DNA of 64,000 nucleotides, taken from assembly GCA_040752515.1 (NCBI GenBank), contig JBFMGQ010000004.1, positions 62,001-126,000 of the forward strand, given 5' to 3'. Positions 18,323-27,514 of this stretch are shown in pieces. A program made the position numbers and the translations under genes. Origin of the DNA: Tenuifilum sp040752515. Lineage in GTDB: Bacteria; Bacteroidota; Bacteroidia; Bacteroidales; Tenuifilaceae. Positions within the stretch are counted from its first letter, which is position 1; each line of letters begins with the position of its first letter. The notes under the pieces were generated by a model. It saw nothing but the letters and a program-made list of their open reading frames with translations. It searched no databases and had not been told where the DNA came from.

Positions 18323-20623
18323 CTACTTTACAAAAAGAAGTTTGATAACCGTAGCTTGTTCACCGCGAGAGTCGGAGCAAAAAATAAGGTATACGCCTGT
18401 GGCAACCCTTTGTCCATTCCGGTTTTTACCATCCCAAGTAGCCAAGCCACCATTTGAGCGGGTTTCGTAAACAATATTGCCTGATATATCGGTTATTTTA
18501 ACCACGCTGTTTTCCATGAGCCCGGCAATGGTTATTAATCCGTTATAGCTTGGGCGAACGGGATTTGGGAATGCATAAACCCTACCAAACGATTCGGCTG
18601 GTTGACTGGCATCGCCCCGGTAAGCAATTAATCCCTTATCGGTGGCAATAAATACTTCGCCGGTTACAGGATGGGTTTTAACGCTTAATATGGTGTTCGA
18701 TGGTAAAGGGCTGTTTTGGGTGTTAAAGTGATGTATTTGCTTAGTCCCATCGGCCGAGAACAGGTAAACCCCAGACTTGGCAGTTCCAAACCATTTACGA
18801 TTTCCGCCATCAACATCAATACAGGTAACCTCCTCGGTTTCCAAAAGGTAAACCGCTAATCCTTCAACCACATCGGGTATTTTTATCTTTTGGAATCGCG
18901 TTTCACCCTGCAATACGCGTTGTGGGTTGTAGCTCACCAAGACTCCCTGGTTGGTACCTAACCAAACATAGCCATCCCTATCGAATGCAAGGGCAGTTAC
19001 CTCATTAGGTAATGTGTTCCCATTGGCATCGAGAGGACGAAACTTAAGGTAGATATCATCGTTTGCGCTCTCCACATCGTTTCCGGGGTTTAGGACAAAC
19101 AAGCCATTGTCGCGAGCCAGTGCCAACCAAATAGGGCCTGTGGGGGAAACAGTAAGCGAAATAATTCTGGAGGTACCAATTGCTGTTGAATATGGGAAAG
19201 CCTTCCATATACCATTTTTTGTTAATACCGAAATGGGGCTTGGCACTTCGGAATTTACCACCCAAAGATTTCCTTTACTGTCCAAGTCCATACCCGCAAT
19301 TCGGCAGTACGGCTGTCCAGGAAATACGCTTTGTAAGGTGCTATTATCGGGGTTATAGTGTTCAGCAAGACTGCCATTAGCAAGTTTGTACAATCCTCCA
19401 CCCCAGCTAGCAACGTAAAAAACATCAGGGTTTAGGGGGTCTGCCTTAACCCTAACAGCATCGTGATTAAGCCAATCGGCAAAGTATGACCATTTGCTCT
19501 CGGAAAAGATGTGAGCAATAAATGGATTCCAGAAATTTCCAAAGGCGCCATCGTATGCCCCCGAGGCAGCCACTACCATGTTGGCACTTGCATCGATATG
19601 GAAAAACTTATTGTTGAATGGTCCCAAAGGTGAATGAACGCTATGGCTACCGGGTGAGAGAATCACTAAACCATTGAACTCATCGGCAATGGCCAGTCGG
19701 GAGTTGCCAATGGGAATACACTCCACTACTCTAGGTGAACCCCCAAAAAGGTAACTGCTAATAAGCTCCTCCTTAATGCCCTGCAGGTTATATACCTGTA
19801 CAGCATTACTGCTATAGGCATAAACCCTTTCGTATCCCACGGAAAGACCAACTAACTCGTCGAAAGGGCGGTCGAACTCAACCCAGCCGCTTCCGGAATT
19901 CATCCAAATTACATCGTTACCAAAGGTTTTTTCCAATGCCATTAAATAGTTCCCTTCAGCAGTCACATTTAGGCATTCATGTGTAGGATCGGTAAAGAAT
20001 TGCTCCCTCACCCACCGTTCGTAGCTGATGAGAAGTGGGTCATTGGTATTTGCGCTGAAAACCCCTTGGCTGGTGGCAGCCCAAAATTTTCCATTCCATG
20101 CCACCAGCATATTAACCTTTAATGAGCCTGAACTTTCGACAATGTAGTAGGTATCTCTCACCTCATGTTTATCGGGATTAATCACCACTAATCCAAAATC
20201 GGTTGAAACGTAAACCAGTGAATTGAAGTAGTAAAAATGGTTGATGCACTTACTACCCAACATGGGTTTATCCTTTATGAATGGCAGGGTTACAATCCGC
20301 TTTGAATCCTCATATACCAAATCGATATTCCCTGATTTGTAACCAACCAGAATTATTCCTTTCTCGGGGATTGCTGCAATGGCTGTAATATCAACCTCAC
20401 TTAAGCCATTTACAGTAGTGTACCTGTTTAGCTCTCCATCTTCAGTATTGTAAGTAAAAAAACCGTTTGATACCGCACAATATACTACTGGACCATTCAA
20501 GCTAAGTGCCCGAGCATCGTTAAAAGCAAAGTGATCGCGCCACTGTCCCATGGCGGGCTGGGCTTTGCTTGAGCAAGCACCTCCAAATAATAATACTACA
20601 AGGATGGTTATCCTCTTTACCAT
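18323..20623 (-). CDS. porZ: PorZ-like T9SS component: beta-propeller protein with sorting-type C-terminal domain
   Basis: About 766 residues from the ATG at 20623, chosen because it opens the signal peptide (VKRITILVVLLFGGACSS); the frame extends 26 codons further but would lie beside rdgB. The mature start GQWRDHFAFNDARALSL and the following propeller repeats (VYVSTDFGLVVIN, GYVWLGTNQGVLV, KWFGTAKSGVYLF, VFIATDKGLIAY) match PorZ, the part of the T9SS attachment complex that handles A-LPS delivery to PorU. The C-terminal 80 residues (FPNPVRP, then VKITDISGNIVYE, GVYLIF) resemble a FlgD-like/T9SS sorting domain. Length fits P. gingivalis PorZ. Other Reg_prop propeller proteins are possible. 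Confidence 0.75.
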   Translation of the reverse strand: MVKRITILVVLLFGGACSSKAQPAMGQWRDHFAFNDARALSLNGPVVYCAVSNGFFTYNTEDGELNRYTTVNGLSEVDITAIAAIPEKGIILVGYKSGNIDLVYEDSKRIVTLPFIKDKPMLGSKCINHFYYFNSLVYVSTDFGLVVINPDKHEVRDTYYIVESSGSLKVNMLVAWNGKFWAATSQGVFSANTNDPLLISYERWVREQFFTDPTHECLNVTAEGNYLMALEKTFGNDVIWMNSGSGWVEFDRPFDELVGLSVGYERVYAYSSNAVQVYNLQGIKEELISSYLFGGSPRVVECIPIGNSRLAIADEFNGLVILSPGSHSVHSPLGPFNNKFFHIDASANMVVAASGAYDGAFGNFWNPFIAHIFSESKWSYFADWLNHDAVRVKADPLNPDVFYVASWGGGLYKLANGSLAEHYNPDNSTLQSVFPGQPYCRIAGMDLDSKGNLWVVNSEVPSPISVLTKNGIWKAFPYSTAIGTSRIISLTVSPTGPIWLALARDNGLFVLNPGNDVESANDDIYLKFRPLDANGNTLPNEVTALAFDRDGYVWLGTNQGVLVSYNPQRVLQGETRFQKIKIPDVVEGLAVYLLETEEVTCIDVDGGNRKWFGTAKSGVYLFSADGTKQIHHFNTQNSPLPSNTILSVKTHPVTGEVFIATDKGLIAYRGDASQPAESFGRVYAFPNPVRPSYNGLITIAGLMENSVVKITDISGNIVYETRSNGGLATWDGKNRNGQRVATGVYLIFCSDSRGEQATVIKLLFVK

Positions 20624-20687
20624 TGTTGATGATTTATGAAAATCGATAAAACCTTTGATATAAACGGAAAATGGCAAACGTATATTG

Positions 20688-21281
20688 TTAAAGCCTAGCA
20701 TTAAGGAATTTTCTCAATTCCTCAACGGCTTTCCCCCTGTGGCTAATTTGGTTCTTAAGTCCCAAGGGCATCTCAGCAAAAGTTTGGGTAAAACCATCGG
20801 GTACAAAAATGGGATCGTAACCAAATCCATCACTGCCCCTCTCTTGGTCTATGATTTTCCCCCATACAACACCCTCAAAAAGGTATTCCTGCCCATTAAG
20901 AATTAATGCTATTACCGTTCTGAATCTCGCCCTTCGGTTTTCAACACCCTTCAAATTATCGAGTAATTTGCGTATATTATCCTTTGGATTTTTAGCATCG
21001 CCTGCATAGCGTGCGCTAAATACTCCAGGCTCCCAGTTTAACGCTTCAACTTCAAGGCCAGTATCATCGGCAAAACAGTTTAGGCCGGTTTTGCTGTAAA
21101 CGTAGCGAGCCTTTTGCAAAGCATTTTCCTGCAGTGTATCAAAGTCTTCAGGGATATCTTCGGTTATGCCCACAGCATTTAAGGTAACCAGTTCAACCCT
21201 ATCGCCTAATGCATGTTGCACCTCCTTTAGCTTGTGTTGGTTGTTGGTTGCAAACACAAGCGATAAAACATTCTTAGCCAT
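20688..21281 (-). CDS. rdgB: XTP/dITP (non-canonical purine NTP) pyrophosphatase
   Basis: A 197-residue HAM1/RdgB protein with all family motifs: FATNNQHKLKEV (9-20), CFADDTGLEVEAL (about 69-81), GSDGFGYDPIF (about 150-160) and the C-terminal KNQISHRGKA. It removes ITP, dITP and XTP from nucleotide pools. It lies 8 bp upstream-side of the Usp gene's stop and leads into porZ. Confidence 0.95.
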   Translation of the reverse strand: MAKNVLSLVFATNNQHKLKEVQHALGDRVELVTLNAVGITEDIPEDFDTLQENALQKARYVYSKTGLNCFADDTGLEVEALNWEPGVFSARYAGDAKNPKDNIRKLLDNLKGVENRRARFRTVIALILNGQEYLFEGVVWGKIIDQERGSDGFGYDPIFVPDGFTQTFAEMPLGLKNQISHRGKAVEELRKFLNARL

Positions 21282-21289
21282 ACCGAAGG

Positions 21290-22084
21290 TTATCGGGGGT
21301 TGATGCTCATTACAGGGATGTGCCCTGCATGAGCCAGTATGTATTGCTCTTCGGGTTCAACTATAAACTTACCCTCCTTGTCGGTGGGAGTGGTCATTAT
21401 TATGATTAGATCAGCACGAATGTTAACAGCCATTTCCAGAACCTCTTCCTCGTACTTCTTAATACCGGGTACAGTATATTCCACATACTTGGCACCTCTT
21501 TCGTCCAAAAACTTTTTAGCGGAAGCCAAATTAATATCAATTTGAGCCATCAATTTGGGGTCTGATATGTTCGGCTTAATTATGTGGAAACGGGATAGGT
21601 AGTAATCGGAAAAGTAAGAAATCCACTCGTGTTTTTCCCTATTTTGAAGGGTGAAATCGACAGGAAAAACAATATCATCGTAACGCTTGTTAACCGGTGG
21701 TTCCTGAATGGTAATAAAGGGAACCCTGCAGCTGGTAATGAGCTTAAGCACCCACGAGACCTTGTTCTCATCCATCTCCTTAACGGTTGATGAACCCATA
21801 ATTACCATGCTTGCATTTATCTCATCTGCAGTTAAAGCTATATCGGTCATATAGTTTCCTACCTTAACTATCGATTTGGGAGTAACAGCATACTTGTTTT
21901 TTACCAAATCGATAAGCGAAGCCATTTTACTTTGAGCCTCATCAATTTTATTGAGATCCGAAACGCAGTGTAAAATGTAAATAGGTTCCTTTACCACTTC
22001 TGAAACCCTTATGGCATGCTGTAAAGCAAACCATGCAACTTCGGTAAAATCAGTAGGAACCAAAATTGTTTTAGTAGCAGTCAT
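21290..22084 (-). CDS. Universal stress protein, tandem UspA-type
   Basis: A 264-residue protein with an N-terminal UspA domain (ILVPTDFTEVAWFALQHAIRVS, then an ATP-loop-like region S-M-V-I-M-G-S-S) and a degenerate second half (about 140-264, DIVFPVDFTLQNREKHEW ... IIIMTTP). Two-domain Usp proteins of this kind are common in Bacteroidota; direct ligand or role is not known. It is divergent from the cyclase-HD gene, and a paralogue lies at 23812. Confidence 0.85.
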   Translation of the reverse strand: MTATKTILVPTDFTEVAWFALQHAIRVSEVVKEPIYILHCVSDLNKIDEAQSKMASLIDLVKNKYAVTPKSIVKVGNYMTDIALTADEINASMVIMGSSTVKEMDENKVSWVLKLITSCRVPFITIQEPPVNKRYDDIVFPVDFTLQNREKHEWISYFSDYYLSRFHIIKPNISDPKLMAQIDINLASAKKFLDERGAKYVEYTVPGIKKYEEEVLEMAVNIRADLIIIMTTPTDKEGKFIVEPEEQYILAHAGHIPVMSINPR

Positions 22085-22264
22085 AATAGTCGTTTTATAG
22101 CTTTTTCCCCTAAAATAACACGTTCATAAATCACCTTCAAATTTAATCAAAATATTGTTTTTATTGAGCTCAAATGAAGTTTGTTTAAACAAATTGTAAA
22201 AAATATTTGATAAAGATTAGCATTCATCCTATCTTAGTAGTTAAATAATTGGCTGAAGTACGCA

Positions 22265-23716
22265 ATGATTTTTTCTACTACCCTCATACTGTTTACCCTT
22301 TCCTTAGTCGCCTCACTGGCAACAGCAATGCTTTTTGTGCGGTATTACTACACCAAAAAAAACTTTGCATTGCAAGAGAAACTTTTTATAAGAACGGAGG
22401 AATTACTGAGGGAAAGGCAGAAAACCGAAAACCTACTTTCGAGGGTTTTGCCACGTGAAAAAGCAAAAGAGCTAATTGATCAGGGGCGGGTTGAAGCCCA
22501 AAAATTCCAAATGGTTACCGTCCTTTTTGCCGATATTCAGGGTTTTACTAGAATAACAGATGAAACCAATGCCGATTCATTAATCGACCAGCTCGATAAG
22601 CTTTTCTTTGAGTTCGATAGTATTGTGGAGAAATACGGTATTGAGAAAATTAAAACCATTGGCGATGCCTACATGTGCGCTGGCGGAATCCCTCATCCTA
22701 ACCGAACTAATCCTTTCGAGGTAGTTGCTGCCGCAGTGGAAATGCTTGGATGCATGAAAAGGTTGAACCAACAGCTCAACAATGGAAAAGAAATTTGGGA
22801 ACTCCGTATAGGAATAGATACTGGCCCGGTTATTGCAGGTATTGTTGGGCGCAACAAGTTAACTTACGACATCTGGGGGACAACCGTAAATATTGCAAGC
22901 AGAATGGAATCGGCAAGCGAACCAGGGAAAATAAACATTTCAGAAAACACCTATCTGGTTATCCGCAACTTGTTCGATTGCAGGTTCCGGGGTAAGATAC
23001 CAGTTAAAAACAAAGGCGATATCAACATGTACTTTGTTGAAGGATTTCTTCCCAAGTTCTCTGATTCCAGTATTTACATCCCAAACAATGATTTTAGAAT
23101 TGAACTACAGCTTATTAGGTTATCCGATTTGGAGGAATTTGTGCTTGATAAATTAGACAAGGGGCTACCAAAAAATCTTTACTACCACAATTTAAAGCAT
23201 ACCGTTGACGTTTATACTCAGGTTGAGCTAATTGGCAAGGCCGAGAACATAACCCAGGAGGAACTTCTCCTGGTAAGAACGGCCGCCCTATTCCACGACA
23301 TGGGACACCTGCTTGACTATGCAACACACGAAGAGATGAGCGTTAAGATGGCACACGAGATTTTACCCCGATACGGCTACTCGCCTGAGCAAATTGGCCG
23401 TATTGCCGAAATCATTATGGCCACTAAACTGCCTCCCAAACCCAAAAATATACTCGAGGAGATTATTTGCGATGCCGATTTGGATTATTTAGGCCGAACC
23501 GATTTTATTCCTGTATCGAATGCCCTTTACAAGGAACTCCATGAACACGGTATGGTGGGTTCACTTCACGACTGGAATATGATTCAGATTAATTTCATTC
23601 AGCAACACCAGTATTTCACCAAAACTGCCCGCCAGTTAAGGAATGTAAATAAGGACGTTCAGCTCAAAAATCTAAAACGATGGATGAACGAATTAGAAAA
23701 TGATACATCTTTGTAG
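22265..23716 (+). CDS. Class III adenylate cyclase fused to an HD-type phosphohydrolase
   Basis: A 483-residue protein: one N-terminal membrane helix (about 5-28), a short coiled linker, a class III cyclase domain (about 78-260) and an HD domain (about 290-470). Cyclase residues are present: FADIQGFT (metal Asp), KTIGDAYM (second metal Asp and the adenine-selecting Lys), YDIWGTTVNIASRMES (adenine-selecting Asp, plus Asn and Arg of the transition state), so ATP is the predicted substrate. The HD part keeps YHNLKH, FHDMGH and CDADLD metal ligands. One chain may both make and hydrolyse a cyclic nucleotide, or the HD domain may act on another nucleotide (inference). Flanked by two Usp genes. Confidence 0.9.
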   Translation: MIFSTTLILFTLSLVASLATAMLFVRYYYTKKNFALQEKLFIRTEELLRERQKTENLLSRVLPREKAKELIDQGRVEAQKFQMVTVLFADIQGFTRITDETNADSLIDQLDKLFFEFDSIVEKYGIEKIKTIGDAYMCAGGIPHPNRTNPFEVVAAAVEMLGCMKRLNQQLNNGKEIWELRIGIDTGPVIAGIVGRNKLTYDIWGTTVNIASRMESASEPGKINISENTYLVIRNLFDCRFRGKIPVKNKGDINMYFVEGFLPKFSDSSIYIPNNDFRIELQLIRLSDLEEFVLDKLDKGLPKNLYYHNLKHTVDVYTQVELIGKAENITQEELLLVRTAALFHDMGHLLDYATHEEMSVKMAHEILPRYGYSPEQIGRIAEIIMATKLPPKPKNILEEIICDADLDYLGRTDFIPVSNALYKELHEHGMVGSLHDWNMIQINFIQQHQYFTKTARQLRNVNKDVQLKNLKRWMNELENDTSL

Positions 23717-23811
23717 TGTTTTTTACATTTTTTTGTATTACTTTTACTATTTTGTTAAATATATGCTATTTTGCATTGATTAAGTTGTAATACTGACCAA
23801 AAGTTCCGGTT

Positions 23812-24651
23812 ATGGATAATATTAAAAAACTCATTCTGGTTCCCTGGGATTTTACCGAAGGTTCCGAAATTGCCTTTCAGCATGCCTTACAGCTGGCAAA
23901 AGCTGGCGGTAACGAGATCATGTTACTTCACATCATTCCCCGCGCGTGGTTAATTGATTCTATTTACCGAAAGGTTAATTTCAAGAAGATTGAGTTGTTC
24001 AATGCAAAAATTGAGAAAGCCGCTTCAGAACTTGATGTTAAATACGGTTTTAAACCCCAAACCCTTGTCCTGGAAGGCTACCCCAGACGTATCATCAGAG
24101 AGCTAATACTTACTGCACATGTCAACCTTATAGTTGCCTATTACGCCTATAAAATTGGTAATAAGGTTCATCGAATTTCCGATTACCTCAAAAACCTCTT
24201 TTTCAAGGATACTACCCTACCATTTATTGTGGTAAGCAAGGCTCCTATTCACTCACACTACATTGAAATTGTTATTCCAGTTGACTACGACAGGAAATTC
24301 AAGGAGGCTGTTCACTGGATTATATACTTAGCCAAATACTACAAGTGTAACGTTAACCTCATTAAGCCCTTCCTGACCGACGATGGTAAAAAGAAGCAAC
24401 TGGCAAACAACATCTACTTCACCAAAAAAATGCTCGATGGGGTTAATATTGTTTACGGTATTAAAACCGCTAAGAAAAAGGGAACCTTTGAGGAGGAAGT
24501 ATTCCGATTTGCACGAACCATTGAGGCCGACTTGGTTCTTATCATGTCCGATAAATACGATGCCTTTCTCGATAGCAAGCAGGAGGCAAAACTTGATATA
24601 CCCGTAATGTGTGTTAATCCTCGTATCAGAAAGTATCAAAGTTTTTATTAA
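23812..24651 (+). CDS. Universal stress protein, tandem UspA-type
   Basis: A 279-residue paralogue of the Usp gene at 21290. The N-terminal domain starts ILVPWDFTEGSEIAFQHALQLA (about 8-29); the second half restarts with EIVIPVDYDRKFKEAVHWI (about 150-168) and ends VMCVNPR, like its paralogue (VMSINPR). The second domain lacks a clear G-x2-G-x9-G nucleotide loop. It lies 95 bp after the cyclase-HD gene and 9 bp before the large sensor gene, so the three may be one signalling unit. Confidence 0.85.
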   Translation: MDNIKKLILVPWDFTEGSEIAFQHALQLAKAGGNEIMLLHIIPRAWLIDSIYRKVNFKKIELFNAKIEKAASELDVKYGFKPQTLVLEGYPRRIIRELILTAHVNLIVAYYAYKIGNKVHRISDYLKNLFFKDTTLPFIVVSKAPIHSHYIEIVIPVDYDRKFKEAVHWIIYLAKYYKCNVNLIKPFLTDDGKKKQLANNIYFTKKMLDGVNIVYGIKTAKKKGTFEEEVFRFARTIEADLVLIMSDKYDAFLDSKQEAKLDIPVMCVNPRIRKYQSFY

Positions 24652-24660
24652 TCCGATATT

Positions 24661-27480
24661 ATGAAGATTTCTGGGATTAAACTTTTAACTTCAATTAAGA
24701 GGTTGTCGTTAAAAGAGAAAATCATTTTTCTCTTCACCTTAACATCAATCCTAATTCTAGTTTTCATACTTTTCCTTACCAGCACAAGGTTCAACCGCTT
24801 ATCCGTTGAAACTGCAAAATCTCGTGTCAATCTTTTAGCTGATAAAGAAGTTAAAAAAATTGAAGCAAACCTTGAAAAAAATTTATCAGTAGCCCGTACA
24901 ATAGCCTCTTCAATGTGCATAAGCATTCGGGAGGGAAAAACCTTAAATTATCAGGAGTACATCAACCTATACTCACAATTACTGGAACAATACCCCGAAG
25001 TTATTTCGGTATGGGATAGCTGGGAGCTTAAATTTGTAGAGCCAGGATATACCTACGAAAATGGCCGAATTAAAAACTACGCTTGGCGCGAAGGAGGAAA
25101 AGTACTTACCAATACCATCAAAACTGAAAAGACTGAAGCGTCGGCCGATTATCTTGTTTTAAAAACAAACAAATCAGAAAGTCTCGAAGAACCCTACTTT
25201 GACAACTACGAGGGTAAAACCGAAAATATTTTAATGACCAGCGTAATTGCTCCATGCCTTATCGATGGGAATTTTGCCGGAGTTGCCGGACTTGATATAC
25301 CCCTTTCAAACTACCATGAAATAGTTAAAACAATCAGACCTTACAGCGATACTTACGCATTTATTGTTTCGCCCAGTTTAAAATTCATAGCCCATCCCGA
25401 TAAGGATTTAATTGGCGACGACGCATTGTTTGCCTATGAATCAGTTTTCACCTCACACGGCGTTCAGGATAAAGTTATCAATGGTGAGCCCATTGATTTT
25501 GAGGCAATCGACATTAACGGAAAACTATCCTACTTCACCTTTCGGCCTATTTCAGTTGGTAAATGCCCACAGCACTGGTCGTTGGCTTTGGTTACCCCAC
25601 GCCAAACCATTCTGGCAGAAGCCAATCATATTTTCTGGAGTACTCTTGTATTTGGGATTATTGCCATAATCTTGCTGTCGTGGTTTATCTATCTAATGAC
25701 CATGAAATTGATTATCAATCCAATTTCAAGGGTAACGGAGAATTTGGAACGCCTCTCAAAGGGTCATGTTGACAACAGCATGATTGTTGAGATTGACAAC
25801 AACGATGAAATTGGCAAAATGATAAGCTACCTCAACAAAACGGTTGAGGGTCTTTACAAAAAAACCGAATTCGCCCAAGAGGTCGGAAAAGGTAATTACG
25901 ACAGCGCTCTCGAACTGTTAAGCGACGATGATATTCTCGGTAAATCGCTTATCGAGATGAACGAAAATCTTCGAAAAGCCAAAGAGGAAGCTTTAGTTCA
26001 ACAACGCGAGGAGGAAAAACGCAGGTGGATTAACGAGGGCTTGGCCAAGTTTGGCGATATACTCCGCCAAAACAACGATAACTTAGAGGCTCTCAGTGCC
26101 AATATTGTAAAAAATCTGGTTGGCATTCTAAACGCTAACCAGGGCGGGCTTTTCATTTACAATGATGATAATACCGATGAACCCTACTTTGAACTTACCG
26201 CAGCATACGCTTACAACCGTCAGAAATTCATAAAAAAACAAATTTTACTGGGCGAAGGATTGGTTGGCACATGTGCCCTTGAAAAACAAACCATTTACCT
26301 AAAAGAAATTCCTGAAAACTACATAACCATTTCATCAGGACTTGGCGAAGCCAAACCTCGTAACCTGCTGATTGTCCCCCTAAAGGTTGAGGAAAAAATT
26401 TACGGCGTGCTCGAACTTGCCTCGTTCAATGAATTTGAGGATTATCAAATTGAGTTTGTTGAAAGGGTTGCCCAAAGCATTGGCCAAACCATTCAATCGG
26501 TTCGAACCAATATCCGTACTGCCGAACTGCTGGAAAAAACCCAGCAACAGGCCGAAGAGATGAAGGCTCAGGAAGAAGAGGTTAGGCAGAACCTCGAAGA
26601 GCTTGAGACCATTAAGGAGGAGCTCGAAAAACGAACAGCCGAAATGGAGGAGAACCAAAAGCAACTGGAATGGGAAAAGTCGCTTTTGGATTCATTACTT
26701 AATTACCTGCCCGATAAAATCTACTTTAAAGACCTAAAAAGCCGTTTCATCAAGGTAAGTAAATCAACCCTTGAGTTCTTTGGGATGACCAAGCAAGAGG
26801 AACTTATAGGTAAATCCGATTTCGATTTCTTTACCGAGGAACACGCTCGCCCCGCATACGAGGATGAGCAAAGAATTATTAGAACCGATACCCCTATCAT
26901 CGGTATTGTTGAGAAAGAAGTGATGAACGATGGAAGAGTAACTTGGGCTGAAACCTCGAAGCTTCCACTTAAAAACTCACTCGGTGAGACCATAGGAACA
27001 TTTGGCATCACCCGTGATATTACTGCTTCTAAATTGATGGAGGAGGAAATTTCAAAGAAAGCCGAGAAGGAAGCAGCCTTTCAGCGTGATCTTCAGAAAA
27101 AAGTTGTTGAGCTGGAAAACCTTTACAAAGCCATAAACGATTCCGCTTACGTTATTGAGTATAGCCCCGAAGGTAACGTTACTTTCATCAACGATGCTTA
27201 CCTACAGCTACTTAATCTGAATGCCGTGGATGTTATTGGCAAGCATCACTCATACCAGATGGAGTTTACCGAAGAACAACGAAAGAACTACAAGCAGTTC
27301 TGGGAGGATTTAAATAACGGTATTGTTCGTAAGGAAACCTCCAGGTTTACCGTTAACGACAAAACCTACCTGTTTTACGAAACCTACACTCCCATCAAAG
27401 ATGCCGACGGTAATGTTTTTAAAATAATGAAAATAGCCTTTAACGTTAGCCATTTGCTCACCGATAACCAAATACTATAA
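24661..27480 (+). CDS. Membrane sensor: Cache-HAMP-GAF-coiled coil-PAS-PAS, no output domain
   Basis: A 939-residue protein. Two membrane segments (about 20-41 and 325-347) enclose a periplasmic double-Cache sensor; HAMP follows (about 347-400, NPISRVTENLERLSKGHVDN). Then a GAF domain (about 465-620, GEGLVGTCALEKQTIYLKE), a Glu/Gln-rich coiled coil (about 620-690), a first PAS (about 690-800, LPDKIYFKDLKSRFIKVSK) and a second PAS (about 825-930). The chain stops after the second PAS: no histidine kinase, PP2C, GGDEF or methyl-accepting domain is present. It may hand its signal to a partner, perhaps the cyclase-HD or the GAF-PP2C protein. A terminator follows directly. Confidence 0.85.
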   Translation: MKISGIKLLTSIKRLSLKEKIIFLFTLTSILILVFILFLTSTRFNRLSVETAKSRVNLLADKEVKKIEANLEKNLSVARTIASSMCISIREGKTLNYQEYINLYSQLLEQYPEVISVWDSWELKFVEPGYTYENGRIKNYAWREGGKVLTNTIKTEKTEASADYLVLKTNKSESLEEPYFDNYEGKTENILMTSVIAPCLIDGNFAGVAGLDIPLSNYHEIVKTIRPYSDTYAFIVSPSLKFIAHPDKDLIGDDALFAYESVFTSHGVQDKVINGEPIDFEAIDINGKLSYFTFRPISVGKCPQHWSLALVTPRQTILAEANHIFWSTLVFGIIAIILLSWFIYLMTMKLIINPISRVTENLERLSKGHVDNSMIVEIDNNDEIGKMISYLNKTVEGLYKKTEFAQEVGKGNYDSALELLSDDDILGKSLIEMNENLRKAKEEALVQQREEEKRRWINEGLAKFGDILRQNNDNLEALSANIVKNLVGILNANQGGLFIYNDDNTDEPYFELTAAYAYNRQKFIKKQILLGEGLVGTCALEKQTIYLKEIPENYITISSGLGEAKPRNLLIVPLKVEEKIYGVLELASFNEFEDYQIEFVERVAQSIGQTIQSVRTNIRTAELLEKTQQQAEEMKAQEEEVRQNLEELETIKEELEKRTAEMEENQKQLEWEKSLLDSLLNYLPDKIYFKDLKSRFIKVSKSTLEFFGMTKQEELIGKSDFDFFTEEHARPAYEDEQRIIRTDTPIIGIVEKEVMNDGRVTWAETSKLPLKNSLGETIGTFGITRDITASKLMEEEISKKAEKEAAFQRDLQKKVVELENLYKAINDSAYVIEYSPEGNVTFINDAYLQLLNLNAVDVIGKHHSYQMEFTEEQRKNYKQFWEDLNNGIVRKETSRFTVNDKTYLFYETYTPIKDADGNVFKIMKIAFNVSHLLTDNQIL

Positions 27481-27481
27481 C

Positions 27482-27503
27482 ACCGGGGAAACCCGGTTTT
27501 TTT
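27482..27503 (+). terminator. Rho-independent terminator after the sensor gene
   Basis: ACCGGG-GAAA-CCCGGT with seven T following, starting 2 bp after the sensor stop codon. GNRA-type loop, 6-bp GC-rich stem. Confidence 0.85.
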
Positions 27504-27514
27504 ATCGAAAAGAT

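Noticed and set aside
20624..20701. Longer N-terminus for PorZ
   Set aside because: It would put 26 residues ahead of a normal signal peptide and reach into rdgB.
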